Source: Bradyrhizobium barranii subsp. barranii (lineage in GTDB: Bacteria > Pseudomonadota > Alphaproteobacteria > Rhizobiales > Xanthobacteraceae). From it: a stretch of DNA of 64,000 bases. Within the stretch, counting starts at the first letter, position 1. Each line of letters starts with the position of its first letter. The translations under genes and the position numbers were made by a program. The stretch lies in assembly GCF_017565645.3 (NCBI RefSeq), contig NZ_CP086136.1:10523501-10587500 (forward strand), read 5' to 3'. The notes under the pieces were generated by a model. It had not been told where the DNA came from. It did not search any database and was given only the letters and a program-made list of their open reading frames with translations. Shown piece by piece: positions 47,784 to 56,992 of this stretch.

Positions 47784-48254
47784 TTACTCGTTCGCTTCAC
47801 CGGCGTCTTTCAGACCGGCTCGCAGTGCGGTCACGACGCGATGGGCCACGTCGATATCCCTGACCGACAATCCATCCGCAAGGCCGTTGACCCACGGGAC
47901 CTGCAACCGGCCGGCGGCATCGTAGATCTGCCTGCCCTTGTCGGTGAGCACCACAAGCTGCGCCCGGCGGTGATGCGGGTTTGTCTCGAACACGACAAGA
48001 CCATCCCGCTCGAGGTCGTTGACGATACGCTGCACGTTCTGGCGATTGGCGCCGAGATTGCGGGCGAGCCAGGCGACCGGCTCCGGGCGCTCGGCGTCGG
48101 CGATCGCTCCCAGGATCTGCCAGCGCGCACTGGTGAGGCCGAGCGATGTCACCAGCCGATCGCCAGCGGTCAGAAGCAGGCTGTTGGCGCGGAACAGGTC
48201 GAGGATGAGGCCGGTCAGGGCTTCGCCCGCCGGGGTCCGCTTCGTCTTGGTCAT
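47784..48254 (-). CDS. MarR-family transcriptional regulator
   Basis: The protein has 156 residues. The winged helix (about 45-115) has SARWQILGAIADAERPEPVA, recognition helix GANRQNVQRIVNDLERDGL and a wing with NPHHRRAQLVVLTDKG. MarR dimers repress until a small ligand binds. It is divergent from an antibiotic-biosynthesis-monooxygenase gene, and the 97-bp gap holds an 18-bp perfect palindrome and a second imperfect copy. It should therefore control itself and that gene. Confidence 0.93.
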   Translation of the reverse strand: MTKTKRTPAGEALTGLILDLFRANSLLLTAGDRLVTSLGLTSARWQILGAIADAERPEPVAWLARNLGANRQNVQRIVNDLERDGLVVFETNPHHRRAQLVVLTDKGRQIYDAAGRLQVPWVNGLADGLSVRDIDVAHRVVTALRAGLKDAGEANE

Positions 48255-48273
48255 TTGGTACCATTGATCCGTG

Positions 48274-48291
48274 TTGACATCATGATGTCAA
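48274..48291. promoter_or_regulatory. MarR operator 1, perfect palindrome
   Basis: TTGACATCATGATGTCAA is a perfect 18-bp palindrome, 20 bp upstream of the marR start. Its TTGACA could also be a promoter -35 element, so binding would block RNA polymerase. Together with operator 2 it defines a likely half-site TTGACATnA. Confidence 0.7.
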
Positions 48292-48315
48292 TTGTCTATA
48301 TCCGGGACTGTCGAA

Positions 48316-48333
48316 TTGACATTATGATACCAA
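48316..48333. promoter_or_regulatory. MarR operator 2, imperfect copy
   Basis: TTGACATTATGATACCAA matches operator 1 at 15 of 18 positions. It lies 18 bp before the divergent monooxygenase start and so would cover its promoter or ribosome binding site. Confidence 0.6.
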
Positions 48334-48351
48334 ATTGACCGGAGCAATATC

Positions 48352-48720
48352 ATGCCCCGCATGCGTCCCCTCGACCCTGCCTTCCCGATCGACCGTCAGA
48401 TCGCGCTCGAAACCGGCCCCGTGGTGCTCGTCAACGTGTTCACGCTCGACGCCGAGGATGAGCAAGGCTTCCTCAAGACGTGGCAGGACGACGCCGCCTT
48501 CATGAAGCGCCAGCCCGGTTTCATCTCCACCCACCTTCACCGCGCCGTCGGCGACAGCCCGACCTATCTGAATTACGCGGTGTGGGAATCCAACGCGCAT
48601 TTCCGCGCCGCTTTCACCCACCCGGAATTCCGCGCAAAGATTGCCGCCTACCCCACATCCGCAGTCGCGAGCCCGCATCTGTTCCAGAAGGTCGCGGTAC
48701 CCGGTATTTGCGTCGCGTAG
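48352..48720 (+). CDS. Antibiotic biosynthesis monooxygenase (ABM) domain protein
   Basis: The protein has 122 residues; GGAG lies 8 bases before the ATG. It is a ferredoxin-like ABM fold: VVLVNVFTLDAEDEQGFLKT, FMKRQPGFISTHLHRAVGD, YLNYAVWESNAHFRAAF. Such proteins are cofactor-free oxygenases or quinol/haem-modifying enzymes. Being opposite a MarR regulator with shared operators, it probably responds to a phenolic or quinone-like compound. Confidence 0.88.
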   Translation: MPRMRPLDPAFPIDRQIALETGPVVLVNVFTLDAEDEQGFLKTWQDDAAFMKRQPGFISTHLHRAVGDSPTYLNYAVWESNAHFRAAFTHPEFRAKIAAYPTSAVASPHLFQKVAVPGICVA

Positions 48721-48729
48721 CTGCCTCAT

Positions 48730-48809
48730 CGTCATTGCGAGCGCAGCGAAGCAATCCAGACTGCCGCCGCGGAAAGATTCTGGATTGCTTCGCTGCGCTC
48801 GCAATGACG
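48730..48809. repeat. Palindromic intergenic repeat, family A, copy 4
   Basis: An 80-bp inverted repeat with perfect outer arms CGTCATTGCGAGCGCAGCGA and its complement. It lies between convergent genes, followed by a family D element. Confidence 0.92.
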
Positions 48810-48827
48810 GAGGAATGTGGCACGAGG

Positions 48828-48890
48828 GGTGGGCGCGCTTCCGCCTTCGCCCTTCGAGCTACGGCGGACAAGCCGCTTCGTCCACCCTAC
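48828..48890. repeat. Intergenic inverted repeat, family D, copy 2
   Basis: GGTGGGC at the left and a CCACCCTAC end at the right, enclosing TTCGAGCTACGGCGGACAAG. It ends 7 bp before the stop of the minus-strand GGDEF-EAL gene, so with copy 4 of family A it fills the whole convergent gap. Confidence 0.75.
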
Positions 48891-48896
48891 GATGTC

Positions 48897-50633
48897 TCAG
48901 CTCGCAGCAGGCAGTGCGCTGTCCGGCGGCGTGCCCCATGGGCGGTCGGCTGAGGCGAGCCCGATCAGGCGGCCCTGGATGTAGTCGCAGCCCCAGTCGC
49001 GCAGCATGGCGGCGGCCTCTTCGTCCTGCACCCACTCGGCGACCGTCTTGATGTCGAGGCGGCGGGCGAGGTCGATCAGGGTCTGCACAAAGGCGCGGTC
49101 GTCGGCGGAACGGGTGATGTTCTGCACGAAGGCGCCGTCGATCTTGACGATGTCGACGCCGAGCTTGCGCAGGTTCCGGAACGAGGTGTAGCCGGCGCCG
49201 AAATCGTCGATGGCGATGCGGCTGCCGAAATTCTTCAGCCGCGTGACGAAGCCGCGCACGTCATCGATGTCCTGGATCGCGACCGTCTCGGTGATCTCGA
49301 CGATCAGCCGCTCGGCGACGCCGGGGTGGGCCAGCATCAGCGACTCAATTCCAGCCCACCAGTCCGGATCCATCGTCGTATCGGGCGAGATGTTGAGGCT
49401 GAGGCAGATGTCGGGCGCGGCCGCGAGCTCGGCGACCACGAGCTCGAGCACGCGGTGATCGACCAGGCGGATCAGGCCGAGCCGTTCGGCGACTGGCACG
49501 ATGTCGGGCGCGAGCAGCACCTGTCCGTCGCCCTGGTCCATCCGCACCAGGCATTCGTGGAACGCGCAGTCGCGCGAGGCGGCCGAGACCACCGGCTCAT
49601 AGGCGAGCTTGATGCGGCGCTCGTTCAGCGCGGTGACGATCTCGTCGGTGACACGGATGTTGACGCGGCGCTGTGCGTCGCGCGCGGCATCCGGGCGCCA
49701 CGCCGCGAACGAACCGACGCGGCGTTGTTTTGCCGCGTCCAGCGTCTCATGGGCGCGATTGACGGCCTCGTCGGTGCTGCGGGCATAGCGCGGCACGCTG
49801 ACCGCGCCGATCGACGCCGTGACCGAGACCGGGCCGGATTTGGTGGGCACCACCTCGTCGCGGATGCCGGCAAGGAAGCGCTCGGCGGCGACGTTCATGT
49901 CATCGACGGTGCAGTTCTTCAGGATCAGGCCGAACTTGTTGCCGGAGAAACGGCCGAGCACGTCGCCGCCGCGCAGGCGGGCGCGGATGCGCTTGGCCAC
50001 GTCGAGGATCACGGCGTCCGCGACATCGAAGCCGAAAGCGTCGTTGACGCGGGCGAGATGATCGATGCCGACCAGCATGAAGGCTGCGGTCGAGCGGAAG
50101 CGGGTCGTCTCCTCGATCGCCTCGGCCAGCGCCGCGATCAGGTGGGAACGATTGAGCTCGCCGGTCAGCGGATCGAGCTGAGCCAGCTTGGTCAGCTCCT
50201 CGTCCCGGGCGTGACGCTCATTGTTGATGCGGATGGAGCCGATCGCGCGCACCGGGCGGCCATCGGGGCCGGCGAACCAGCGGCCGGTCTCCTCGATCCA
50301 GACCACGGGATCGGCGGCGCTCATGCGCACGCCATATTCGACCCGGTAGGGCGTGCCGTCGGCGCCGTGCACCGGCGAGGTCTGCGCCAGCGCGGCGGTC
50401 CGCAGCGTCTGCGCGGGCTCGATCAGCTTGGCGAATTCGGCGCCAGTCGCGAGCCGCTCGGGCGGGATGCCGGGAAAGACGCTGGCGACCTGCTCACCCC
50501 ACACGATGGAATCGCTGGCGATGTCCCAGGCGAAAACGGCCTGACCAAGAGCGGCCAGGATGTCGGAGGCTTGCGGCAATGTAGGGGTCAAATTCGCCTC
50601 GTTTCGGGACAGCAGGGAGTCCTGAGTCGGCAC
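48897..50633 (-). CDS. Cyclic-di-GMP phosphodiesterase with degenerate GGDEF
   Basis: The protein has 578 residues with a GTG start. A PAS-like region (about 22-145) precedes a GGDEF domain (about 148-310) whose signature is SGNKF at 230-234, so cyclase activity is unlikely. The EAL domain (about 325-565) reads ECLVR at 360 in place of EALxR but keeps NIS, EITET, DDFGAGYTS, KIDGAF, an AEWVQ glutamate and QGRLIG. This supports an active phosphodiesterase, with GGDEF perhaps sensing GTP. A 170-bp region upstream holds its promoter. Confidence 0.92.
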   Translation of the reverse strand: MPTQDSLLSRNEANLTPTLPQASDILAALGQAVFAWDIASDSIVWGEQVASVFPGIPPERLATGAEFAKLIEPAQTLRTAALAQTSPVHGADGTPYRVEYGVRMSAADPVVWIEETGRWFAGPDGRPVRAIGSIRINNERHARDEELTKLAQLDPLTGELNRSHLIAALAEAIEETTRFRSTAAFMLVGIDHLARVNDAFGFDVADAVILDVAKRIRARLRGGDVLGRFSGNKFGLILKNCTVDDMNVAAERFLAGIRDEVVPTKSGPVSVTASIGAVSVPRYARSTDEAVNRAHETLDAAKQRRVGSFAAWRPDAARDAQRRVNIRVTDEIVTALNERRIKLAYEPVVSAASRDCAFHECLVRMDQGDGQVLLAPDIVPVAERLGLIRLVDHRVLELVVAELAAAPDICLSLNISPDTTMDPDWWAGIESLMLAHPGVAERLIVEITETVAIQDIDDVRGFVTRLKNFGSRIAIDDFGAGYTSFRNLRKLGVDIVKIDGAFVQNITRSADDRAFVQTLIDLARRLDIKTVAEWVQDEEAAAMLRDWGCDYIQGRLIGLASADRPWGTPPDSALPAAS

Positions 50634-50803
50634 AGAATACGGCCAGATTCGACTCCGACTCTAGGCAAAGTTCATAAACAATTTGGAAACCATGTTTCGC
50701 AGGCCCGCGGAACCAAACCGGCCCGGCCGGCATAGGCCTTGCGAGTACATGACACGCACCGGCGCCAGCGTCTCGAAACGCGACAGGCCTCGCCGGATCA
50801 ACG

Positions 50804-51073
50804 GTGATTGCGATGTTAAGTACTGATGGATCGGACTGCACGGACAACGGCACGGGCACGGCCCTGGTGCCGCTGCTGCCGACGTTGCAGTGGGTCCACA
50901 AGGCGCCGCTGCCCCGTCCCGATCCGAGCTTCGTCACCCAACTCATCGCCAATGCGGAGCACCTGCCCCAGGCCAGCCGGCTCCGCCGCGCCTCTTCCGA
51001 AGATGCGCAGACGGCCTATGGCGGCAAGCGCCCGCTCGGAAGCGTCACCGCGCGCACGCGGCAGGTGGCTTAA
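50804..51073 (+). CDS. Small protein of unknown function
   Basis: The protein has 89 residues; it may start at GTG 50804 or ATG 50813. It shows the segment RPDPSFVTQLIANAEHLPQA and a basic region RLRRASSEDAQTAYG, which I associate with small conserved proteins common in Bradyrhizobium. No motif or signal peptide is seen. It is divergent from the GGDEF-EAL gene. Confidence 0.55.
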   Translation: MIAMLSTDGSDCTDNGTGTALVPLLPTLQWVHKAPLPRPDPSFVTQLIANAEHLPQASRLRRASSEDAQTAYGGKRPLGSVTARTRQVA

Positions 51074-51108
51074 GCACGACGAATTTGCTGAGAGAGGTGG
51101 TGCCCTTC

Positions 51109-51133
51109 ACCTCGCCCCGCTTGCGGGGAGAGG
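51109..51133. repeat. Hairpin repeat CCTCGCCCCGC
   Basis: CCTCGCCCCGC followed by TTGCGGGGAGAGG, an imperfect hairpin of the family also seen at 54073 and 54188. It lies downstream of a small gene and near the stop of the convergent membrane-protein gene. Confidence 0.7.
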
Positions 51134-51165
51134 GAGCGCACCGCCATTGCGGCGGCGACTCACGA

Positions 51166-51882
51166 TCAGCGCGGCGCGTCGGGAGACGGCGGCGTGCCGT
51201 TGCCCGGTTGCAAATCCGGCGAGGGAATTTCCGGCGAGGGCGGGGTCACCGGCTTCGGCGCGGGATGATCCTTCAGCACGGATTCGGCGACCGACTGCGC
51301 TGAAGGCGCGGGTGGCACCGCCGGCGCAAACACCGGCTCGAACTTGGGTTCGGGCGCCGCGTCGTCCGCTGCCGCTTCGGCCTGGCGCTTGGCCTTGCGC
51401 GGCGCCGGCACTGTCGTCTCCGCGACATAGGTGACGCGGCGGCGCGTGCGCTGGGCGATACCGCCGAGGAAATCGGCCATCGCGAGCAGCACCAGCAGGA
51501 AATAGGTGGAGTTGCCGAATTTGGGCCACATCACGAATTCGGCCGCGGCAGCACCGAACACGATCAGCGACAGCAGATGATCCATCAGGAATTTCGAGCC
51601 GGGCCGCGCGCCTTTGACCACCTCTAACAGCAGCAACACGATACCGAGCGCGAGCATCACGTCGGCAAGCGTGACCGGCCAGGTCTCGCCCGTGATCATC
51701 GGCACCTTGAACAGCACGTCCGTAAAGGACACGGACGGCATCAGGAAGGCGATGATGTTGTAGACCGCGAGCGGGATCAGGAGCAGCGGGAAACCGACCA
51801 TCGGCGAAATGCCTTCTCGATCAAGATATCCGGACAGGACAATGCGGCCGCGAAGCATTAGCTCCGCCGCCGTCATTGTCAT
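51166..51882 (-). CDS. Inner-membrane protein with proline-rich tail
   Basis: The protein has 238 residues. Four hydrophobic segments (about 27-50, 68-85, 97-114, 123-142) are followed by a basic stretch and a long cytoplasmic or periplasmic tail rich in Pro, Ala and Glu (about 160-238). No family I can name. It is downstream of rpmF on the same strand, 62 bp apart. The function is unknown. Confidence 0.75.
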   Translation of the reverse strand: MTMTAAELMLRGRIVLSGYLDREGISPMVGFPLLLIPLAVYNIIAFLMPSVSFTDVLFKVPMITGETWPVTLADVMLALGIVLLLLEVVKGARPGSKFLMDHLLSLIVFGAAAAEFVMWPKFGNSTYFLLVLLAMADFLGGIAQRTRRRVTYVAETTVPAPRKAKRQAEAAADDAAPEPKFEPVFAPAVPPAPSAQSVAESVLKDHPAPKPVTPPSPEIPSPDLQPGNGTPPSPDAPR

Positions 51883-51944
51883 ATCTCATTGGGTGGCCGA
51901 AATCAGGCAGGCGAAATGATCCTGCCCGGAGAAAGGTCCTAAAC

Positions 51945-52127
51945 TCAGGACTCTTTCTTCTTCAGGACCTGACGGCCCTTGTACATGCCGGTCTTGAGGT
52001 CGAGATGGTGCGGACGACGGAGCTCGCCGGAGTCCTTGTCTTCCGCATAGGTCGGCTTCTTGATGGCGTCTGCCGAGCGGCGCATGCCACGACGCGACGG
52101 CGAGGTTTTTCTTCTCGGAACGGCCAT
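51945..52127 (-). CDS. rpmF: Ribosomal protein L32
   Basis: The protein has 60 residues. It opens [20 protein letters not shown] and contains [18 protein letters not shown], as in alphaproteobacterial L32. It lacks the zinc-binding cysteines of some other bacteria. Structural part of the 50S subunit. The 169 bp up to mtgA contain no gene and should hold its promoter. Confidence 0.97.
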   Translation of the reverse strand: MAVPRRKTSPSRRGMRRSADAIKKPTYAEDKDSGELRRPHHLDLKTGMYKGRQVLKKKES

Positions 52128-52296
52128 TTCAATATCCTCTAGGGATTGGTGTTGTCAGGGCATCGTCCGCGAGGGGACGGCTCAGCACCCGCAAACCGAG
52201 GCGAGCTGAATGCCGATCAAGGCCGGGCTTATAGAGGAAGGCTGGCCGTAAATCTAGGCTTTTGGACCGGAAAATACGTCCGAAAAGGGCCCAAAA

Positions 52297-52971
52297 TCAG
52301 CGAATTTCCCGCCAGCAGGTCAAAAGCGAGTTCGCCTGCGCCCTCGCCACATAGGTCCCCGCCAGCCGCCGGATGCCAGGCCCGGGGGTCCGGGCGCTCC
52401 GTTTGACCGGATTGGGCAGGATCGAGGCCAGAAGTGCCGCCTCCCGGGGCGAGAGGTTGGCCGCCGATTTGCCGAAGGCATAGGCGCTGGCCGTCTCGAC
52501 CCCGAACTGGCCCTGGGGACCGAGCTCGGCGATGTTGAGGTAAATCTCGAGGATTCGCGCCTTGGGCAGGACGAGATCGATCCACAGCGCCAGCGGGAAT
52601 TCCAGCGCCTTGCGGACGAAATCCCGCCCCTGCCAGAGGAACAGGTTTTTTGCCACCTGCTGGGTGATGGTGGAGGCGCCCCGGAATGGCGTGCCGTCCT
52701 CCTTCGCATCGTCGATCGCCTCGCGCAGCGCGCCCCAGTCGATGCCATGATGCTTGCAGAAATGGGCGTCCTCGGCCGCCACCACCGATCGCAGCAGTGA
52801 GGGCGACATCGCGGCCAGATCAATCCACTCCCGATGCATCGGCGCACCCCGGAGCGACCGCCAGGCCATCAGCGTCGAAACGGGATGGCCGGTGCGGTAG
52901 AACGGCGCGATCACGTAGGGCGCGAGAGCCACGACCACGAGCGCTACCAGCAGGATCTTGACGATGCGCAA
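52297..52971 (-). CDS. mtgA: Monofunctional biosynthetic peptidoglycan transglycosylase
   Basis: The protein has 224 residues from the TTG at 52971, which follows GGAAAGGTCGA and gives an N-terminal anchor [19 protein letters not shown]. The longer open frame has no family features. GT51 motifs are [17 protein letters not shown] with the catalytic Glu, [15 protein letters not shown], and the second Glu region [15 protein letters not shown]. It polymerises glycan strands from lipid II at the outer face of the inner membrane. Length matches MtgA. Confidence 0.95.
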   Translation of the reverse strand: MRIVKILLVALVVVALAPYVIAPFYRTGHPVSTLMAWRSLRGAPMHREWIDLAAMSPSLLRSVVAAEDAHFCKHHGIDWGALREAIDDAKEDGTPFRGASTITQQVAKNLFLWQGRDFVRKALEFPLALWIDLVLPKARILEIYLNIAELGPQGQFGVETASAYAFGKSAANLSPREAALLASILPNPVKRSARTPGPGIRRLAGTYVARAQANSLLTCWREIR

Positions 52972-53132
52972 ATCGACCTTTCCGGCGCAAAATGAAACGC
53001 GGCCACGGATCCCGCCATTAAGTCTGTGATAATTCGGGCCTTTTCCAGCACTTTTTAGGCCTTCCAAACGATTGACTGGGGCGGGCGCATAAAGGATTGT
53101 CCCGCCGAATTTTAGTTCTGGAGCCCTTCTTG

Positions 53133-54056
53133 ATGACCGGCACGTCCCCGTCCGATTTCGCCAAACGCCTGGACAAGACCGCTGATGACACCGAAGCCCT
53201 GCTTGGACGCCTGCTGGCGGACGACATCCTGCACGATGAGATCGCCCGTCCCAAGCGACTGATGGACGCAATGCGCTATTCGAGCCTCAACGGCGGCAAG
53301 CGTCTGCGGCCGTTCCTGGTGGTCGAGAGCGCGGCCGTATTCGGCGTTCCCCGCGAGGCCGCCTTGCTCGCCGGCGCCGCGCTCGAATGCATCCACTGCT
53401 ATTCGCTGATCCATGACGACCTGCCGGCGATGGACAATTCGGACCTGCGCCGCGGCCGTCCCACCCTGCACAAGAAGACCGATGACGCGACCGCGATCCT
53501 CGCCGGCGACGGCCTGTTGACGCTCGCCTTCGACATCATCACCCGCGATGAGATCCACCGCGACGCCAATGTGCGCCTCCTGCTGACGCGCGCGCTGGCG
53601 CGCTGCGCCGGCATCGGCGGCATGGTCGGCGGCCAGATTCTCGATCTCGCCGGCGAAGGCCGTTTTGGCGGCAACGAGCCGATCGATGTCGCCCGCATTC
53701 AGCAGATGAAGACCGGTGCGCTGCTGCGCTACGGCTGCATCGCGGGCGCGATCCTCGGCCAGGCCTCGCAAAAGGAATATCAGGCACTCGACGATTACGG
53801 CCGCGCGCTCGGCGAGGCCTTCCAGATCGCCGACGATCTGCTGGACGTCGAAGGCGATGCGGCGGCCCTCGGCAAGCCGGCCGGCGCCGATGCCGCGCTC
53901 GGTAAGACCACCTTCGTCACCCAGCTCGGCATCGAAGGCGCCAAGCAGCGCGTGCGCGACCTGCTCGCGCGGGCCGACGGCGCCGTGTCGATCTTCGGCG
54001 ACCGCGCCGCCGTTCTGCAGGCCGCCGCGCGCTTCGTCGCCGAGCGGAAGAACTGA
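53133..54056 (+). CDS. ispA: Farnesyl diphosphate synthase (polyprenyl synthetase)
   Basis: The protein has 307 residues from the ATG at 53133 after TCTGGAG. The first aspartate-rich motif is [20 protein letters not shown] and the second is [13 protein letters not shown]. The residues before the first DDxxD and two extra positions within it fit short-chain (C15) bacterial synthases. It condenses IPP with DMAPP and GPP, feeding ubiquinone, undecaprenyl and hopanoid synthesis. Confidence 0.93.
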   Translation: MTGTSPSDFAKRLDKTADDTEALLGRLLADDILHDEIARPKRLMDAMRYSSLNGGKRLRPFLVVESAAVFGVPREAALLAGAALECIHCYSLIHDDLPAMDNSDLRRGRPTLHKKTDDATAILAGDGLLTLAFDIITRDEIHRDANVRLLLTRALARCAGIGGMVGGQILDLAGEGRFGGNEPIDVARIQQMKTGALLRYGCIAGAILGQASQKEYQALDDYGRALGEAFQIADDLLDVEGDAAALGKPAGADAALGKTTFVTQLGIEGAKQRVRDLLARADGAVSIFGDRAAVLQAAARFVAERKN

Positions 54057-54072
54057 TGTAGTGCACGATCTT

Positions 54073-54212
54073 CACCTCGCCCCGCTTGCGGGGAGAGGTC
54101 GATATTCAAGCGCGGCTTGAATATCGGATGAGAGGGAGCCTCCGCGAATCCAGCTCTCACCGTCCTTGCGGAGGCGCCCCTTAACCCCAACCCTCTCGCC
54201 GCAAGCGGGGCG
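54073..54212. repeat. Pair of complementary hairpin repeats before the DUF1345 gene
   Basis: CACCTCGCCCCGCTTGCGGG at 54073 and the complementary CCGCAAGCGGGGCG near 54198 can pair across 100 bp, or each can form its own hairpin. A third pair (ATATTCAAGC and GCTTGAATAT) lies between. They fill the gap between ispA and the next gene. Confidence 0.75.
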
Positions 54213-54270
54213 CGGGAACAGGCCGCCGCTGCGGCGACAACGAGAGTTGAGCGAGAGGGCTGGAGCCATC

Positions 54271-54957
54271 ATGGCCACCGACAAAGACGATCCCGTCCTC
54301 GTCCGCTTCCGCAAGATGTCGCGGCCGATGCGGCTGATCTATGCGCGGCCGCGCACCTTTATCGCGCTCGCTGCCGGCATCCTGGTCTGCTTACTGCTGC
54401 CGGGATCGCACCGGTTGGTGACGCGGCTGCTGTTCGGCTGGGATGCGTTGATCGCGGTTTATCTCGTGCTGGTCTACGCGATGATGCTGTGCAACGACCA
54501 GCAGCACATCCGCCGCAGTGCCGCAATGCAGGACGACGGCCGCTTCGTGATCCTGCTGGTGACGGCGATCGGCGCCTTCGCCAGCATCGCAGCGATCATG
54601 TCTGAGCTCGGCACGCCGCATCGCGGGGCGTGGGAGTTGACCATCGCGATCGCCACCATCGCGCTGTCATGGGCCGCCGTGCACACGACCTTCGCGCTGC
54701 ATTACGCCCATGATTATTACCGGCACCCGCCGGGCGGATTGCAGTTTCCGAGCGGCGATAAGGAAGATCACGCCGATTATTGGGACTTCGTCTATTTCTC
54801 GTTCGTGATCGGCATGACCGCGCAGGTCTCCGACGTCGGCATCACCGACAAGACCATCCGCCGCACCGCGACCGCGCATGGCATCGTGTCGTTCATCTAC
54901 AACACGGCGTTGCTGGCGCTGACAGTGAACATCGCGGCAAGCGCGATCTCGAACTGA
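54271..54957 (+). CDS. DUF1345 membrane protein
   Basis: The protein has 228 residues from the ATG at 54271 after GGAGCCATC. Five or six hydrophobic spans; conserved HYAHDYY in the middle and DFVYFSFVIGMTAQVSDVGI near the C-terminus, both typical for DUF1345. The function of this family is unknown. It is co-directional with ispA but separated by repeats. Confidence 0.88.
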   Translation: MATDKDDPVLVRFRKMSRPMRLIYARPRTFIALAAGILVCLLLPGSHRLVTRLLFGWDALIAVYLVLVYAMMLCNDQQHIRRSAAMQDDGRFVILLVTAIGAFASIAAIMSELGTPHRGAWELTIAIATIALSWAAVHTTFALHYAHDYYRHPPGGLQFPSGDKEDHADYWDFVYFSFVIGMTAQVSDVGITDKTIRRTATAHGIVSFIYNTALLALTVNIAASAISN

Positions 54958-55002
54958 CGTCATCCCGGCAAGTGCCGAGACGACGGCGTCGATGGCGCGG
55001 TC

Positions 55003-56820
55003 CTAGTTGCACACCTCGGCATTGGCGTCGTTGCCGGGGCCGCCGCCGCCGCGATATTCGAGATGACAGCCACGGTTGACCGGGCGGCAGCTGCCGCCAT
55101 TGCAGAAAATCTGCCCGCCACCCGAGGCGCGGCCGGCGCTCGCGGCAGCCGCAATGCCCGCGGCGGCACCATCGCCGCCCGCCGCGCCACCGGCCTGACG
55201 GCGCTGCCGTGCGGGACGCTCATCGCCGTCGTCGCGCTTGGCAGTCGCGGGCTTGGCCGTCGCAGGTTTGGCGACGCGCTGCTTCTCGCACGCATTGTCG
55301 TCGTTGATCGCATAGCCCTCACGGCAAACGATCTTCGTGCACTTGTCGCCGTCGGCCTTGAAGCCGTGCTCGCAGACCAGCGGGCAGACGCGCGACGGCT
55401 TTGACTTGACGGTATCGAGCGCATCGGTGCTCGCCACTTTCACGTCGAGCCTGGTGCCGGCGTAACGGTTGAACTGCGACAGCGAGCGCCGCGAAGTCGT
55501 ATTCCAGTTGCCATCGGCCTGCCCGGAGAAGCAGCCGACGCGGCCGAGCTCGGTCTGCACCAAGCGGCTGAGGTCGACCGGCGTGGTCGTCGGCGTCAGC
55601 GAAGCGACGCTGGCGCCGGCGGGGCTCGCCGTGCTGGCGGGTGCAGCACCTGGCGCCGCTGCGGCGAGGTTGACGCGCTGCTGCTCGGCCGCGGCCGCCT
55701 GTTGCTGCACCTGCTCCTTGGCCTTCTGCGCGGCGAGCTGCGCCTGCTCGGCGGCCTTCGCATCAGCCGCGGCCTTGGCCTGCGCATCCTTCTGCGCACC
55801 GAGGGCGGCAAGACGATCGCGTTCGGCCTCGGCCTGCTTCGCCTTCTCGGTGGCCGCCGCATGGGCCTGCTCGGCACCGATTTTTTCGACCTGAAGCTTG
55901 GCGAGATTCGCATAGAAGCCGTCAGGATGCTGGGCCAGGAATGCCTCCCAGGCCGGCCTGTTGCCAACCTGGAGCGCGAGCTCGTAGTCGCGGCGGATAT
56001 CGGCCGCCTGCGGGTTCACCACCGGCGCCACCGGAGCGGCCGCGACCACCTTGACCGGCACCAGCGGCACGTCCTCGCCGCCGAGCGAGCCGTACACGAA
56101 CGGCTCCTGCTTGTTGCCGGTCGATTTGAGCACGTCGTCGCGCACGAAGCCGAAGGCGCGGCGGACGTCGAGGCCCGGCGTCGTCAGATGCTTCGACAGC
56201 GCGACCGTAAACGGGCTGTTGGCGCCGTCGCCGTCCTGCGCCGTGAAGCCGGCCTTGGCCGAGTAGGCGATCAGCGTGTTGGGGCTGTTCGGCTCGACCT
56301 GGGCCAGGCCGCGGCCGATGCCGCGCGAGACAACCGTGCGCTTCATGGTCTTGCCGAACGGATTATCGCGGCAGGCGTCGAGGATCACCAGGCGAAGCTG
56401 CTTGGCGGGCTCGACCGTGACCAGGACGCGGTCGAGCGACAGCCCCTGGTCGTAGACATCGGTGTCGCGTTCGAGCTTGGCGTCAACAGGGATCAGATAG
56501 TTCGAGCCTTCGACCTCGATACCGTGGCCGGCATAGTAGATCACGGCGATGTCGGCATCGCGCGTCACATCGGCAAAATCGCGCAGCACGCGCCGCGTCT
56601 CCAACGCGGACAGATCATGCCGGGACTCCACAATTTCGAAGCCGGCGTCCTTCAGCGTCTCGGCCATCACTGCACCGTCATTGACGGGGTTCGCGAGCGA
56701 CGGCGCGTACTGATACGACGAGTTGGCAAGGACCAGCGCCACGCGCTTTCCGGCGAGAGCGGGCGCAGCGCCGAACAAGAGAGCCAGAAAAAGCGGACAA
56801 AGTCCGAGCAGGCTACGCAT
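55003..56820 (-). CDS. Secreted caspase-family (C14) protein
   Basis: The protein has 605 residues from the ATG at 56820, which gives a signal peptide (MRSLLGLCPLFLALLFGAAP, cut after ALA). The caspase-like p20 domain (about 24-250) has the dyad His99 (YYAGHGIE) and Cys150 (LDACRDNPF). A long Ala/Gln/Lys coiled coil (about 315-395) follows. The C-terminus has a region that may bind peptidoglycan or lipid (FSGQADGNWN, about 445), then Cys-rich stretches ending in a GGSCRPVNRGCHLEY motif. Substrates are unknown. Confidence 0.9.
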   Translation of the reverse strand: MRSLLGLCPLFLALLFGAAPALAGKRVALVLANSSYQYAPSLANPVNDGAVMAETLKDAGFEIVESRHDLSALETRRVLRDFADVTRDADIAVIYYAGHGIEVEGSNYLIPVDAKLERDTDVYDQGLSLDRVLVTVEPAKQLRLVILDACRDNPFGKTMKRTVVSRGIGRGLAQVEPNSPNTLIAYSAKAGFTAQDGDGANSPFTVALSKHLTTPGLDVRRAFGFVRDDVLKSTGNKQEPFVYGSLGGEDVPLVPVKVVAAAPVAPVVNPQAADIRRDYELALQVGNRPAWEAFLAQHPDGFYANLAKLQVEKIGAEQAHAAATEKAKQAEAERDRLAALGAQKDAQAKAAADAKAAEQAQLAAQKAKEQVQQQAAAAEQQRVNLAAAAPGAAPASTASPAGASVASLTPTTTPVDLSRLVQTELGRVGCFSGQADGNWNTTSRRSLSQFNRYAGTRLDVKVASTDALDTVKSKPSRVCPLVCEHGFKADGDKCTKIVCREGYAINDDNACEKQRVAKPATAKPATAKRDDGDERPARQRRQAGGAAGGDGAAAGIAAAASAGRASGGGQIFCNGGSCRPVNRGCHLEYRGGGGPGNDANAEVCN

Positions 56821-56992
56821 GACAGAACTTCCAGAGATCGGGAGCAATTCGGTCGCCCTTTGGGGATTGCCTTAGCAGAATCCGCCATCGCATTTGTGAT
56901 GGAGATCACGAAGACGACGCCTGCAAACTGCCAAGGAACTCTTTAGTCTCGCCAGAGCGATAGCGGTTCGCTGGCGCAGGCCAAGTATGCGC

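Noticed and set aside
51906..51926. Terminator after rpmF
   Set aside because: A GGCAGG/CCTGCC stem is present but short with no T run; too weak to list.
52972..53271. Extended mtgA start
   Set aside because: The first 100 residues of the open frame are not family-like and overlap the ispA promoter; TTG 52971 gives the normal anchor.
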